From assembly GCF_004321985.1 (NCBI RefSeq), contig NZ_SCQN01000014.1, forward strand, positions 62,001 through 126,000: a DNA stretch of 64,000 bases. Reading direction: 5' to 3'. Every line of letters begins with the position of its first letter. The first letter of the stretch is position 1. Position numbers and translations under genes: made by a program. The notes beneath the pieces are model-generated. The model searched no databases. It saw nothing but the letters and a program-made list of their open reading frames with translations, and had not been told where the DNA came from. Positions 8,192 through 20,711 of this stretch are shown here, piece after piece. The DNA comes from Castellaniella sp. (GTDB lineage Bacteria > Pseudomonadota > Gammaproteobacteria > Burkholderiales > Burkholderiaceae_B).

Positions 8192-11100
8192 GTGCGCCTC
8201 ACGCAGATCAAACTTGCCGGATTCAAGTCTTTCGTGGATCCGACCGTGATTCCCACGCCCAGTGAATTGGTCGGCGTGGTGGGTCCCAACGGCTGCGGGA
8301 AGTCGAACATCATCGACGCCGTGCGTTGGGTGCTCGGAGAGACCCGGGCCTCGGAACTGCGGGGGGCTTCCATGCAGGACGTGATCTTCAACGGATCCGG
8401 CCAGCGCAAGGCAGCGGCGCGCGCCTCTGTGGAACTCGTCTTCGACAACAGCCTGGGACGTGCGGCGGGCCAGTGGGCGACCTTTGCCGAAATCGCGGTG
8501 CGGCGCGTGCTGACACGCGATGGCGCGAGCAGCTACAGCATCAACAATCAGCCGGTGCGCCGCCGCGATGTGCATGACATCTTTCTGGGAACCGGCCTGG
8601 GTACGCGCGGCTACGCCATCATCGGCCAGGGCATGATCAATCGCCTGATCGAGGCTCGGCCGGAAGAACTGCGCGTCTATCTTGAGGAAGCTGCCGGTGT
8701 CTCGCGCTATAAAGAGCGCCGCCGTGAAACCGAGAATCGACTGAGTGACACGCGCGAGAACCTGGTTCGCCTGGATGACATTCTTCGCGAACTCTCTGCC
8801 CAGCTGGACAAGCTGGGGTCTCAGGCCGAGGTCGCTGCAACCTATCGTGCCCTGCAGGCTGAAGGCGAACTCAAGCAGAATGCGTTGTGGCTGCTGCGTG
8901 AGCAGGCCGCGCGGGAAAGCCGTCAGACCCTGGCCGTGGAGACTGAACAGGCCCAGGCTGCACTGGAGGCGGCCGTTGCCAGGGTGCGTGCACTGGAGTC
9001 CGATCTGGAGGCGCATCGCGCCCGCCACTTCGATGCCAGCGAACAGGTCCATCAGGCGCAGGGGCGCCTCTACGAAGCTGGCGCCCAGGTCAGCCGCCTG
9101 GAGGCCGAGATTCATCACGTCGTGGATGCGCGTCAGCGGCTGCAGGCGCGCCGCCTTCAGTTGCAGGCCCAGATCCAGGAGTGGGGCGACCAGCAGACAC
9201 GCAGCCAGGCGTCGATCGAAGACATCCAGGCACAGATCGAGGAAGCCGGGGCGCGGGCGGAACAACTGTCCGAAGACCTGCGGGCGTCGCAGGATGGGCT
9301 GCCGGCCCTGGATGCCAGCCTGCGCGATCTGAATGAACAGCGCGAGGCGGGCCGGCGCACGTTGGCACGCACGGAACAGGACCTGGCCCTGCTCGCGCAA
9401 TCCCAACGGGATGCCGATGGCCAGTGGCGCAGCCTGGATGAGCGCCGTGAGCGTCTGGAGGCCGACCGTCGTGGTCTGGGAGCACCAGACCCAGGCGAGC
9501 TGGAGCGTCTGGAGAGCGAATGCGCTGTGGCGTCTGCCCGGCTGGAAGAGGCCCAGGCACGGCTGCTGGAACTGGAAGACCGGCAGCCGGAGCTGGAGGC
9601 GCGCCGCGCACAGGCATTGCAGGCCAGCCAGGCAGCCCGGGCCGAGCTGGAACGGCTGGATGCCCGCCGTCAGGCGCTGCTGGCGCTCCAGGAAAAGATT
9701 CAGTCTGAGGACGCGCTGGTACCGTGGCTGGAGCGCCAGGGTCTGTCTGCCCTGGGCCGCCTGTGGCAGCAGCTCGAGGTAGATCCAGGGTGGGAAACGG
9801 CGCTGGAAGCGGTGCTGCTCGAGCGCATGAATGCCTTGGGGTTGCGTACGCTGGATCATGTGCGCGCGTTTGCTCAGGACGCGCCGCCGGCTCGGCTGGC
9901 CTTTTTTCAGGCGCCCGCCCAGGCGGCGGCGCTGCCGCCGGGCCCGCCGGGTGCGCGCCGCCTGCTGGAATGGGTACGGGTCCGGGACGCCGCCTTGCAA
10001 TCCATCCTGCAGGTTTGGCTGCGCGACATCTATGTGGCAGACAACCTGACCGAAGCGCTGTCGCGCCGCGCCGAGCTGTCCGACGGCGCGACCTGGGTGG
10101 TCGCGGCCGGACACCTGGTGACGGCTCATTCCGTGCGCTTCTATGCCGCCGAGTCCGAGCAGGCCGGTCTGCTGGCCCGTCGTCAGCAGATCGAAAACCT
10201 GTCCCGCGAGTTGAAGGCGGCGCAGCTCATCGTCGACGAGGCGGTGGATTCGCACGCGCGTGCAGAGGCCGAGGTGCGAGCGCTGACGGCCGAGCTCCAG
10301 CCGGCCCGCCAGCGGATCGGAGAACTCATGCGGACCCAGCACGAGGCTGAGCTGCAGCATCATCGCCTGGCCCAGCAATTGGCGCAGTCCGACGAGCAGT
10401 CACGCCGCATTGCCCGGGATCTGGAGGAATTGCAGGCCCAGCAGGAAGCGCTGTCCGTGCGTCGGGACGAGGCCGAGGCGCGTTTCGAGACGCTCGACGA
10501 GACGCTGGCGGGCCAGCAACAGCAGGTGGCGGACCTGGATCTGCAGATCGAGGATGTCGCCCGGCATGCCGAGCAGGCGCGCCAGCAGGGTCGCGATCGC
10601 GAGCGGGCCGCACAGGACGCGGGTTACGCGGTGCGCGCGCTGCGCAGCCGCCTGGAGGAACTGCACCGAACGCTGCAACTTGCTGGCGAGCAGGCACACC
10701 GCTCGGGCGCCGAGCTGGAGTCCTTGCAAGGCGAACTCTTCGAGCTCGACGAGACGGCGGCCCAGGCCGGGCTGCAGGATGCGCTGGAGGCGCGGCTGGC
10801 CTGCGAGAACGCCTTGCGCGTCGCGCGGACCACTCAGGACGAATTGGCCGCCGTGCTGCGTCAAACCGACGAAAGCCGTTTGACGCTGGAGCGTGACCTG
10901 GATCCGTTGCGCGCGCGCATCACCGAATTGCAGTTGAAGGAGCAGGCCTCGCGGTTGGCGGTGGAGCAGTTTGCCGAGCAGCTGGATGCCCGGCAGGTGG
11001 ACCGTGCCGCCTTGCAGCGCCACTTGGCTGAGCAGCCCGAGTCCTGGCAGCGCCTGGACTGGCTGCAGTCCGAGGTGCAGCGCGTGACTCGGCGCGTCGA

Positions 11101-11725
11101 AGCGCTGGGGGCCGTCAATCTTGCCGCACTGGATGAACTGTCGGCGGCGCGCGAGCGCAAGGGCTTCCTGGATGATCAACGGGCGGATCTGATGTCGGCG
11201 ATCGACACGCTGGAAAACGCGATCCGCAAGATAGACCGCGAAACCCGCGAGCTGCTGTCGCAGACCTTCGAGACGGTCAATCAGCATTTTGGCGATCTCT
11301 TCCCGCAGCTGTTCGGCGGCGGCGAGGCCCGGCTGACCATGACCGGAGACGAAATCCTGGATGCGGGTGTGCAGGTGATGGCGCAGCCACCCGGCAAGCG
11401 CAACAGCACCATACAGTTGCTGTCCGGGGGGGAAAAGGCGCTCACGGCGACGGCGCTGGTGTTTGCGCTGTTCAAGCTCAACCCCGCGCCCTTCTGTCTG
11501 CTGGACGAAGTGGACGCGCCGCTGGATGATGCGAATACGGAACGTTACGCAAACTTGGTGAAGAGTATGAGCGATCAGACGCAGTTCCTGTTTATTTCCC
11601 ACAATAAAATTGCGATGCAGATTGCGCGCCAGCTGATTGGCGTGACGATGCAGGAGCAAGGCGTGTCGCGCATCGTGGCCGTCGACATGGATGCTGCCCT
11701 GCAGTTGGCAACAGCAGACGCTTGA
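8192..11725 (+). CDS. smc: chromosome segregation protein SMC
   Basis: SMC forms the ring-shaped condensin core that compacts and segregates the chromosome. The 1177-residue length is typical. The Walker A loop GPNGCGKSN is near residue 35, followed by long coiled coils (about residues 170-500 and 660-1000) that flank the hinge. At the C-terminus come the ABC signature LLSGGEKALTA and the Walker B segment FCLLDEVDAPLDD. The start is a GTG at 8192. It is divergent from lplT, and zipA follows 21 bp later. The long open frames seen on the opposite strand of this gene are shadows of its GC-rich codons. Confidence 0.96.
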   Translation: MRLTQIKLAGFKSFVDPTVIPTPSELVGVVGPNGCGKSNIIDAVRWVLGETRASELRGASMQDVIFNGSGQRKAAARASVELVFDNSLGRAAGQWATFAEIAVRRVLTRDGASSYSINNQPVRRRDVHDIFLGTGLGTRGYAIIGQGMINRLIEARPEELRVYLEEAAGVSRYKERRRETENRLSDTRENLVRLDDILRELSAQLDKLGSQAEVAATYRALQAEGELKQNALWLLREQAARESRQTLAVETEQAQAALEAAVARVRALESDLEAHRARHFDASEQVHQAQGRLYEAGAQVSRLEAEIHHVVDARQRLQARRLQLQAQIQEWGDQQTRSQASIEDIQAQIEEAGARAEQLSEDLRASQDGLPALDASLRDLNEQREAGRRTLARTEQDLALLAQSQRDADGQWRSLDERRERLEADRRGLGAPDPGELERLESECAVASARLEEAQARLLELEDRQPELEARRAQALQASQAARAELERLDARRQALLALQEKIQSEDALVPWLERQGLSALGRLWQQLEVDPGWETALEAVLLERMNALGLRTLDHVRAFAQDAPPARLAFFQAPAQAAALPPGPPGARRLLEWVRVRDAALQSILQVWLRDIYVADNLTEALSRRAELSDGATWVVAAGHLVTAHSVRFYAAESEQAGLLARRQQIENLSRELKAAQLIVDEAVDSHARAEAEVRALTAELQPARQRIGELMRTQHEAELQHHRLAQQLAQSDEQSRRIARDLEELQAQQEALSVRRDEAEARFETLDETLAGQQQQVADLDLQIEDVARHAEQARQQGRDRERAAQDAGYAVRALRSRLEELHRTLQLAGEQAHRSGAELESLQGELFELDETAAQAGLQDALEARLACENALRVARTTQDELAAVLRQTDESRLTLERDLDPLRARITELQLKEQASRLAVEQFAEQLDARQVDRAALQRHLAEQPESWQRLDWLQSEVQRVTRRVEALGAVNLAALDELSAARERKGFLDDQRADLMSAIDTLENAIRKIDRETRELLSQTFETVNQHFGDLFPQLFGGGEARLTMTGDEILDAGVQVMAQPPGKRNSTIQLLSGGEKALTATALVFALFKLNPAPFCLLDEVDAPLDDANTERYANLVKSMSDQTQFLFISHNKIAMQIARQLIGVTMQEQGVSRIVAVDMDAALQLATADA

Positions 11726-11746
11726 CCGGTGGGGAGAGGATTTCTT

Positions 11747-14850
<3,104 letters not shown>

Positions 14851-14944
14851 CACCCTATCTTTGCTCGTCTTGTCTAGTGATAGCTGGGTCTTCCTTGAGA
14901 AATAGCGGTGAACTCTGTCTTATCAGACGCTTTACTTTATGAGT

Positions 14945-16333
14945 TCAGGGTGAGAGTTCTTCAAGAGTGCGGCCTTTGGTTTCAATGGCGAACAGCGCGG
15001 TCATTATCCCTCCTGCAATAAGTATCACAGCGAAGACTCCGAAGACGACCTGGATATTGAAGTACGTCATGGTGAATCCGACCACGAGGGGACCCACTGA
15101 CGAGCCGAGACGTAGCCAGGCACTTCCGATCCCTGTGCCGATGGTCCGCAAGCGGGTAGGGTAGATCTCCGCAGAGTACAGATAAAGAGAGAATGTGATG
15201 GTTTGGACGATTGCGTAGGCCAGACCTGCTCCTATCAGAACGTGAATGGGCGATGCTGCATGCAGGAGACTGAGGGCAACCAGAGGTACTGGGGCCAGCA
15301 GGAACGCACCAATGTACCAGCGCTTCCTGCCGATTTTGTCGATCAGCAGCGCGCAGACAAGTGATGCCACGACGCCAGCGGCGGACGTGAGCAGCCCAAA
15401 GAGAAGGCTTGTTTCGAGTGGTAGGTGGAACGTTTGCCGATACAGTGTAGGCAACCAGGTGATCATACCGTTGGCAACCACATACGAGCAAAACCACATG
15501 GCCCAGATTGTCAGTGTGCGTTGGCGATAGATTCCCTGGAAAAGCTCGCGCCAATCAGAGCCTGTGCGAACGGCTGACATGTTATTGGCAACGGGTTCAC
15601 TGAGTGTATGTCCCTCTCTTCGCGCACTTTGTTCCAGTTGTGTCACGATGGCGTCGGCTTCTTTAAACCGCCCTTTTGATGCCAACCAGCGAGGGCTTTC
15701 CTTCATGAAGTAACGCAGCGGCAGCAGAAGGACGGCAGGGACGATTCCGACAATGAACATGGCCTTCCATCCGTAGGTGGGAACGAGGCCTCGGCCGATG
15801 AGGCCCGCACCCACCAGCCCAAAGAGAAACATGACTTCGTAAAGCAGGAAAAAACGGCCACGGCCTTTGGAGCTGATGAATTCGTTGATATAGGCACTTG
15901 CCACCGGGACTTCTCCGCCAGTACCTATGCCTTGAAAGAACCGAAGCATCATCATGATGAGAGCTCCAGTGGCGAAAAGGCATGCGATATCCATCGAGAC
16001 GAAGACCAGAACTGTGAATAGCAAGATATGTAATCGGCCGAATTTTTCTGCTAACCAGCCGAAGAGGATCGCGCCGATGAGCTGGCCTATGTAACCCATG
16101 GATAAAATCATGCCTGTCTGGGTAGGGTTGAGGCCCCACTCGCGTACAAGAACAGGCATTGCATAGGCAATTGCGATGACGGTGTAGCCATCGAAGAATG
16201 TGGCTGCTCCAATGATGTTTCGTTTCCAGAATACGCGCCGGGTAATAGGCAGTCGTTCAATACGAGCGCTGATCTCGGCTTGGGTGCCGTTCATTCTTGT
16301 GCCGGGGTCGGCCAGATAAGGTTGGGTGTCCAT
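14945..16333 (-). CDS. MFS transporter, sugar/organic-acid:H+ symporter type
   Basis: This 462-residue protein has 12 predicted membrane helices and the MFS motifs GWLAEKFGR (loop 2-3) and RFFQGIGTGGEVPVAS (helix 4), typical of the sugar and aromatic-acid/H+ symporter groups. It should import a small organic substrate at the inner membrane. It lies 83 bp downstream of the aldolase-family gene on the same strand, so both are probably made from the LacI-controlled promoter at 17384-17412; the transporter would bring in the aldolase pathway substrate. The start could also be the Met at residue 14. The gene is clearly less GC-rich than ligA next door (for example about 45% in 15001-15060), suggesting transfer. 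Confidence 0.8.
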   Translation of the reverse strand: MDTQPYLADPGTRMNGTQAEISARIERLPITRRVFWKRNIIGAATFFDGYTVIAIAYAMPVLVREWGLNPTQTGMILSMGYIGQLIGAILFGWLAEKFGRLHILLFTVLVFVSMDIACLFATGALIMMMLRFFQGIGTGGEVPVASAYINEFISSKGRGRFFLLYEVMFLFGLVGAGLIGRGLVPTYGWKAMFIVGIVPAVLLLPLRYFMKESPRWLASKGRFKEADAIVTQLEQSARREGHTLSEPVANNMSAVRTGSDWRELFQGIYRQRTLTIWAMWFCSYVVANGMITWLPTLYRQTFHLPLETSLLFGLLTSAAGVVASLVCALLIDKIGRKRWYIGAFLLAPVPLVALSLLHAASPIHVLIGAGLAYAIVQTITFSLYLYSAEIYPTRLRTIGTGIGSAWLRLGSSVGPLVVGFTMTYFNIQVVFGVFAVILIAGGIMTALFAIETKGRTLEELSP

Positions 16334-16416
16334 TGTCTCCGCTCTTGTGGATTGCTTGTAGATGCAAGCATCTGGTGTATCCCAGATCCTTGCATTTCCG
16401 TATGTTGATCCTCGTG

Positions 16417-17343
16417 TTAGACCCTTCCGAGTCCGGCTGCTTCGAACGCGGCGTAGATTTCTTTTTCCGCTGCAGTGCCCAGTGGTTGTAATGGCTGACG
16501 AACGGTGGCGTGTTCAAGCAGGCCACGGTGTACCAGGCCGATCTTTAATGCAACGGTGCCCTCCATGTGAGATCCGCGATGGTAGACGGCGCGAGTAACG
16601 GGCATGAGCCGGTCGAAAATTTGTCTTGCTTTTGAGTAGTCCTTGGCTTTGCCCGCCTTAATGAGTTCAAGCAGCGGCTCGGGTGCGATCCCACCGTAGC
16701 CCACGAGCAGACCGTCGACGTCAAACATTGTGGGCAGTAGCCATTCGTCGTGACAACTCAGGATCTGCAACTGCGGGTTCGCCTGCTTCAGTGCCGGAAT
16801 TTCCGTGTACCAGCGCTTCATGTTTCTTACGCCGTTCTTTGTCGCGACGACACCAGGTTGCGCTGCAATTGCGAGTTGCGTGTCCAAGTCGTAACTCGCC
16901 TTGGTCACGTCGGGGTATTGGAACAGAATGCATTGCAGTCCGGATTCCTCATAGATCGCACGATAGCGTTCCTGAGGCGCCCCCTTTTGGAACCCGAAGC
17001 GAAGCCACCCGTGGTTGGGGTAAACCAGCGCGCCGGTGGCTCCAGCTTCGCGTGCATGTCGAGCCTCGAGTGCTGCAATCTTTGTGCCCTCTCCTGTGAT
17101 GCCGGCGATTACCGGAATCTTTCCATTGACGGCATCAACATAAGTGCGGATGAGCGTCAGCTGTTCATCTGATGTCAGGAAGGTGCCTTCTCCGGCGTGG
17201 CCAAGAATCACGAGGCTGGTTACACCTTCATGCGAAGCCAGCCACTTTGCGATGCGAGTATTCGCTTCCAGGTCCAACTCACCCTCTCGAGTGAACGCGG
17301 TGACAGGCGCTGGGTTCAGACCCCTGAGGTTCATGATATTCAT
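16417..17343 (-). CDS. dihydrodipicolinate synthase/N-acetylneuraminate lyase family protein
   Basis: This 308-residue class I aldolase or dehydratase has a TIM-barrel fold. The GHAGEGTFLT block is the family's carbonyl-binding loop, the conserved Tyr lies in GALVYPNHG, and the Schiff-base Lys is in VVATKNGV. Family members act on 2-keto acids such as KDG, sialic acid or 5-keto-4-deoxyglucarate; residues here do not tell which. I chose the ATG at 17343, which has a near-perfect ribosome site (AAGGAG, 9 nt upstream); longer frames would run through the operator. It is the first gene of an operon with the MFS transporter and is transcribed away from the LacI gene. It is probably not the biosynthetic DapA, given the catabolic context. 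Confidence 0.82.
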   Translation of the reverse strand: MNIMNLRGLNPAPVTAFTREGELDLEANTRIAKWLASHEGVTSLVILGHAGEGTFLTSDEQLTLIRTYVDAVNGKIPVIAGITGEGTKIAALEARHAREAGATGALVYPNHGWLRFGFQKGAPQERYRAIYEESGLQCILFQYPDVTKASYDLDTQLAIAAQPGVVATKNGVRNMKRWYTEIPALKQANPQLQILSCHDEWLLPTMFDVDGLLVGYGGIAPEPLLELIKAGKAKDYSKARQIFDRLMPVTRAVYHRGSHMEGTVALKIGLVHRGLLEHATVRQPLQPLGTAAEKEIYAAFEAAGLGRV

Positions 17344-17359
17344 AGGTATAATCTCCTTT

Positions 17360-17383
17360 GGGAACGTTAACGGGAACGTTCCC
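17360..17383. promoter_or_regulatory. tandem LacI-type operator, perfect 12-bp palindrome plus direct repeat
   Basis: GGGAACGTTCCC at 17372-17383 is a perfect palindrome. A second GGGAACGTT copy at 17360-17368 follows at a 12-bp period. Palindromes centred on CG are typical LacI/GalR-family sites. The site directly abuts the -10 box of the aldolase-family promoter, between that promoter and the ribosome site, where bound repressor would block transcription. The regulator gene starts about 160 bp away. Confidence 0.75.
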
Positions 17384-17412
17384 ATAATAGAAGTGAAAAT
17401 TTTGGGTGTCAA
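17384..17412 (-). promoter_or_regulatory. sigma-70 promoter of the aldolase-MFS operon
   Basis: On the minus strand a consensus -35 TTGACA (17412-17407) is followed, after exactly 17 bp, by TATTAT (17389-17384). The operator lies immediately downstream, and the ribosome site and ATG follow within about 45 nt. This is the best-formed promoter seen in the window. Confidence 0.8.
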
Positions 17413-17539
17413 CGAAAAAGTGATGTCTGTGGGTGTGTCCGGAATCGGTGGTACGCTCGCTGCCAGGTATCGCCGTCTGTAAAGGCTTCATCATGGGTGA
17501 AGTCCTAATCCATATGAGTGCCTGGAAAAGGGGCCAAGA

Positions 17540-18544
17540 ATGAGTTCTGGAAAGACTACAGTGCGTGATGTCGCCGCTGCAGCTGGGGTATCCAAGTCCA
17601 CGGTGTCCCGTGTCCTGGATGAGCGCCTGCCGCACTCTGACAGTGAGGCAGCCCGGCGTGTGCGTGAAGTGGCTGCCCGCCTTGGATATGTGCGAGACAT
17701 ATCGGCAGCGAGCCTCAGACGAGGCAACACCATGATGCTCGGGGTGGTAGTTCCACGTTTGACCGACACGGTGATGGCGATGTTGTATGAGGCGTTAGCC
17801 AGTTGTGCTCTTCAGTCGGGGAGGACAGCAATCGTTGCAACCAGCCAGGATGAGCCCCGTGCCGACCGTGCGGCCGCAGAGCTTTTGCTTCAGAGAGGTG
17901 TTGATGGCTTGATCCTGTCGACGGCTCGTAGAGGGGATTCGATGGTTGAGGAGTTGGCTGCTAGAGGGGTCCCTTATGTCCTGGCGCTGCGGACCGATGG
18001 GACAAGCCGCTCCGCAGTGGGGGATGATGTGCTAGGTGGGTATCTGGCGACCCGACACCTGCTCGATCTCGGGCACCGAAGGATAGGGCTGATTGCAGGG
18101 CCGGACTATGCGTCCAGTAGCCGTGGTCGTCAGCAGGGTTATCGTAATGCGCTGGCTGAAGCTGGGATTGATGTTGCGGAGGATCTTGTCATTCCATCGG
18201 CTTTCAGTATCGATGCTGGGGCGGAAGCGGCCGAAATACTGTTAGCGCTAGAACAGCGCCCGACGGCGATATTCGCCGTCAATGACAACTCGGCAATCGG
18301 CGCTCTGTCTGTGATCGGTCGCCACGGCCTCACAGTACCTGGCGATATCTCGCTGGTGGGTTACAACGATATTCCTATCGTTAGTCGTCTGCCTGTCCCG
18401 TTGACAACGGTTCGCGTTCCATTTGACCAGATTGCGTCGGCCGCGATCGACTTGCTGGATAATGTGCCCGCCCCAGAGGATCGGATTCGGGTGTTAAGCC
18501 CAACCCTCATCCCTCGCAAGTCGACGGCCACACCAAGGTTTTGA
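17540..18544 (+). CDS. LacI-family transcriptional repressor
   Basis: This 334-residue regulator has an N-terminal helix-turn-helix (residues about 6-27, TVRDVAAAAGVSKSTVSRVL), the hinge helix region, and a periplasmic-binding-protein-like sensor domain from about residue 65 (MMLGVVVPRLTD) to the end, with FAVNDNSAIGAL and GDISLVGYNDIPIVSRL typical of the family. It is divergent from the aldolase-MFS operon and most probably represses it through the tandem GGGAACGTT sites, with induction by the substrate or a sugar-acid intermediate. Base composition is lower in GC than the core genes around it, like its two partner genes. Confidence 0.9.
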   Translation: MSSGKTTVRDVAAAAGVSKSTVSRVLDERLPHSDSEAARRVREVAARLGYVRDISAASLRRGNTMMLGVVVPRLTDTVMAMLYEALASCALQSGRTAIVATSQDEPRADRAAAELLLQRGVDGLILSTARRGDSMVEELAARGVPYVLALRTDGTSRSAVGDDVLGGYLATRHLLDLGHRRIGLIAGPDYASSSRGRQQGYRNALAEAGIDVAEDLVIPSAFSIDAGAEAAEILLALEQRPTAIFAVNDNSAIGALSVIGRHGLTVPGDISLVGYNDIPIVSRLPVPLTTVRVPFDQIASAAIDLLDNVPAPEDRIRVLSPTLIPRKSTATPRF

Positions 18545-18639
18545 TGTGGCCGGCGATTTGCACGTTCTTACAGTGGGCTGCAGGGGCTCGGTTGCTGTAT
18601 TTGCGCGGCCCTGGACTTTCCCGTTAGGGTACGAACAAG

Positions 18640-19485
18640 TTACTTCTTCGTCGGTGCAGCAGGTGTGGCGGGTACCGCAGGAGTCGCCGCTTCAGCCGGT
18701 GGGGTGTTGTCCACGATCTTGGCGTCCTTCATCAGGCCCTTCTGGTAATCGGCCAGCGCCTGCTGGCGCATCATTTCCTGCAGTTGGGACTTGGCTTCGT
18801 CAAACGACGGGAAGGCTACGGCGCGCTCGTCCTCGACCTGGATCACGTGCCAGCCGAACTGTGTCTTCACCGGTGCGGCGCTGAGTTCACCCTTCTTCAT
18901 GCTTTCGACAGCCTTGGCAAATTCCGGCACATAGTTGGTGGCCGGGCCCCAGCCCAGTTCGCCGCCGTTCTTGCCGCTGCCGGTGTCGATGGAGTCCTTC
19001 TTTGCGGCGGCTTCGAATGTGGTCTTCTTCGATTTGATCGCCTTGATGATGGTCTTGGCCTGGTCCTCGTCCTTCACCAGGATGTGGCGCAGCTTGTATT
19101 CCTTGCGGTCAGCCTGCTGAGCCTTCAGGGTGTCGTATTCCTTTTGCAGATCGGCATCGGTAACAGGATGGTCCTTCAGGTACTTGGCCATCAGGGCGCG
19201 CACCAGGATGCTCTGCTGGGCGAGCTGTGTTTCCTGCTGAACGGCGGCATCCTTCTGCAGGCCGGCTTTTTCGGCGGCCTGGACCGCTACCAGGCGGTTG
19301 ATCATTTCCTGCTTGACCTGGGCGCGCAATTGGGGCGAGTCCTGGGCTCCCTGGCTGATGAGCAGGGCCACGAATTGATCAAACTGATCCTGGGTGATGC
19401 CTTGTCCGTTGACAGTGACGAGGTCCTTGGCGTAGACGGGCAGCGTCATGGCGCAGGCCAGAACCACAGCAGCAATACGTTTCAT
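18640..19485 (-). CDS. periplasmic parvulin-type peptidyl-prolyl isomerase (Par27-like)
   Basis: This 281-residue protein has a Sec signal peptide (residues about 1-19, cut after VYA), an N-terminal helical chaperone region resembling SurA/PrsA, a central parvulin domain (about residues 130-220: LRHILVKDED, GGELGWGP, FGWHVIQVED), and a Lys/Ala/Pro-rich tail. It should help fold outer-membrane and secreted proteins. Size, layout and position beside yciB and msrB fit Par27 of Bordetella pertussis. In related genomes bolA and yciI often lie between it and yciB; here they are absent, and the gap is 95 bp. Confidence 0.85.
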   Translation of the reverse strand: MKRIAAVVLACAMTLPVYAKDLVTVNGQGITQDQFDQFVALLISQGAQDSPQLRAQVKQEMINRLVAVQAAEKAGLQKDAAVQQETQLAQQSILVRALMAKYLKDHPVTDADLQKEYDTLKAQQADRKEYKLRHILVKDEDQAKTIIKAIKSKKTTFEAAAKKDSIDTGSGKNGGELGWGPATNYVPEFAKAVESMKKGELSAAPVKTQFGWHVIQVEDERAVAFPSFDEAKSQLQEMMRQQALADYQKGLMKDAKIVDNTPPAEAATPAVPATPAAPTKK

Positions 19486-19580
19486 GAAATTCCTTAGGTT
19501 GGAGTAGTGCCCGCCACCGGGGCCTGGGCTTGGATCGGATGAGGCGACGAGTCTCGCCCGCCATCATACACAGTCGGCCG

Positions 19581-20147
19581 TCACGGCGTGTCGTCCTGTG
19601 CCGATTCGGTCTCGGTCTGGATGTGGCGCGCAAGCCACAGCGACTGTACGACGACGAAGAGGATGAGCAGGATCATCAGGCCGAAGACCTTGAAGTTTAC
19701 CCACTGGGCCTCGGTGAACCGCCCGGAGAAGGCAACCCAGAGGTTGATCGCCCCCGAGGCCAGGAAGAATGCGGCCCAACTGTCGTTGAGCCGGTTCCAG
19801 GCGCGGTCCGGCATGACGATCTTCTCCCCCATCAGCTTGCGCATCAGGTTGCGGCCGGTGGTCCAGCGGGTCACCAGCAGGATGCCGGCAAACAGCCAGT
19901 ACAGCACCGTAGGTTTCCACTTGATGAAGGTGTCGTCGTGAAACAGCAGTGTGGCACCGCCGAACACCACGATGACGGTGACGTTGATCCAGTGTGTCGC
20001 CTCGATTGTGCGTCCCGTGGCCTTCAGCCACAGGATCTGGATGATCGCCGCCGCAATGGCAGCACCTGTCGCGACATAGATGTCGGCGAACTTGAACGCC
20101 ACGAAGAACAGGATCAGCGGAAACAGGTCGAAAAGAAACTTTTTCAT
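19581..20147 (-). CDS. yciB: septation protein A / YciB family inner-membrane protein
   Basis: This 188-residue protein has five predicted membrane helices and starts with [19 protein letters not shown], the hallmark of the IspZ/YciB family. Internal blocks [20 protein letters not shown] and [10 protein letters not shown] also match. The family has been linked to septation and envelope integrity. The ATG at 20147 overlaps the msrB stop (ATGA), which fixes the start. It is in an operon with msrB upstream and probably the Par27-like gene downstream. Confidence 0.93.
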   Translation of the reverse strand: MKKFLFDLFPLILFFVAFKFADIYVATGAAIAAAIIQILWLKATGRTIEATHWINVTVIVVFGGATLLFHDDTFIKWKPTVLYWLFAGILLVTRWTTGRNLMRKLMGEKIVMPDRAWNRLNDSWAAFFLASGAINLWVAFSGRFTEAQWVNFKVFGLMILLILFVVVQSLWLARHIQTETESAQDDTP

Positions 20148-20611
20148 TCGGCCGGGATGAACCTCATTGAAAGGGAGTTCATGCAGTAGCGCAGGCCCGT
20201 GGGTGGCGGGCCGTCGGGAAAGACGTGTCCCAGATGCGCTTGGCATGTGGCGCAAAGGACCTCGGTGCGGACCATGCCGTGGCTGGTGTCGCGCTGTTCG
20301 CGCACGCAGTCTGGTGTGACCGGCTGAAAATAGCTGGGCCAGCCGCAGCCGGCGTCAAATTTCGTGTCCGAGACGAATAGCGGTGTGCCGCAGCACACGC
20401 AGACATAGGTGCCGCGAAGGGCATTGTCCCAATAGCGCCCCGTGAAGGGCCTTTCGGTGTGCTTGAGCCGCGTGACCGCGTACTCTTCGGGCGATAATTG
20501 CGAACGCCACTGCGCGTCCGTACGGGTGACCTTGTCCACAAACAATCCATCTTCAGGTCGAATACTGCTCAATGATAATCGACTTGGGCGTGATTCGGCA
20601 GCAAATTGCAT
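20144..20611 (-). CDS. msrB: peptide methionine-R-sulfoxide reductase MsrB
   Basis: MsrB reduces methionine-R-sulfoxide in proteins in the cytosol. Zinc ligands are the Cys pairs in CVCC and CATC, GCGWPSY is the substrate pocket, and the catalytic Cys is in [12 protein letters not shown]. The conserved domain begins near [13 protein letters not shown]. The start is uncertain: the ATG at 20611 is used here, but a longer ATG frame begins at 20659 and in-frame TTG or GTG codons lie closer to the conserved domain. The first ~30 residues are not conserved. It is divergent from the ABC binding-protein gene, and its stop overlaps yciB by 4 nt. Confidence 0.9.
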   Translation of the reverse strand: MQFAAESRPSRLSLSSIRPEDGLFVDKVTRTDAQWRSQLSPEEYAVTRLKHTERPFTGRYWDNALRGTYVCVCCGTPLFVSDTKFDAGCGWPSYFQPVTPDCVREQRDTSHGMVRTEVLCATCQAHLGHVFPDGPPPTGLRYCMNSLSMRFIPAE

Positions 20612-20711
20612 GCGCGTGCGATAAGATACCGCCGAAATGGAACTGGATGCCGCGACCATTGGGGTTCGTGGGCATGAATGGCACGTTCGCCCAAAAACAC
20701 GGAGACAAATT

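Noticed and set aside
8159-10378. Long open frame of about 740 codons on the strand opposite smc
   Set aside because: It is the antisense shadow of the GC-rich smc gene. Its composition (rich in Gln, Arg, Leu, Ala in no domain pattern) matches no protein family.
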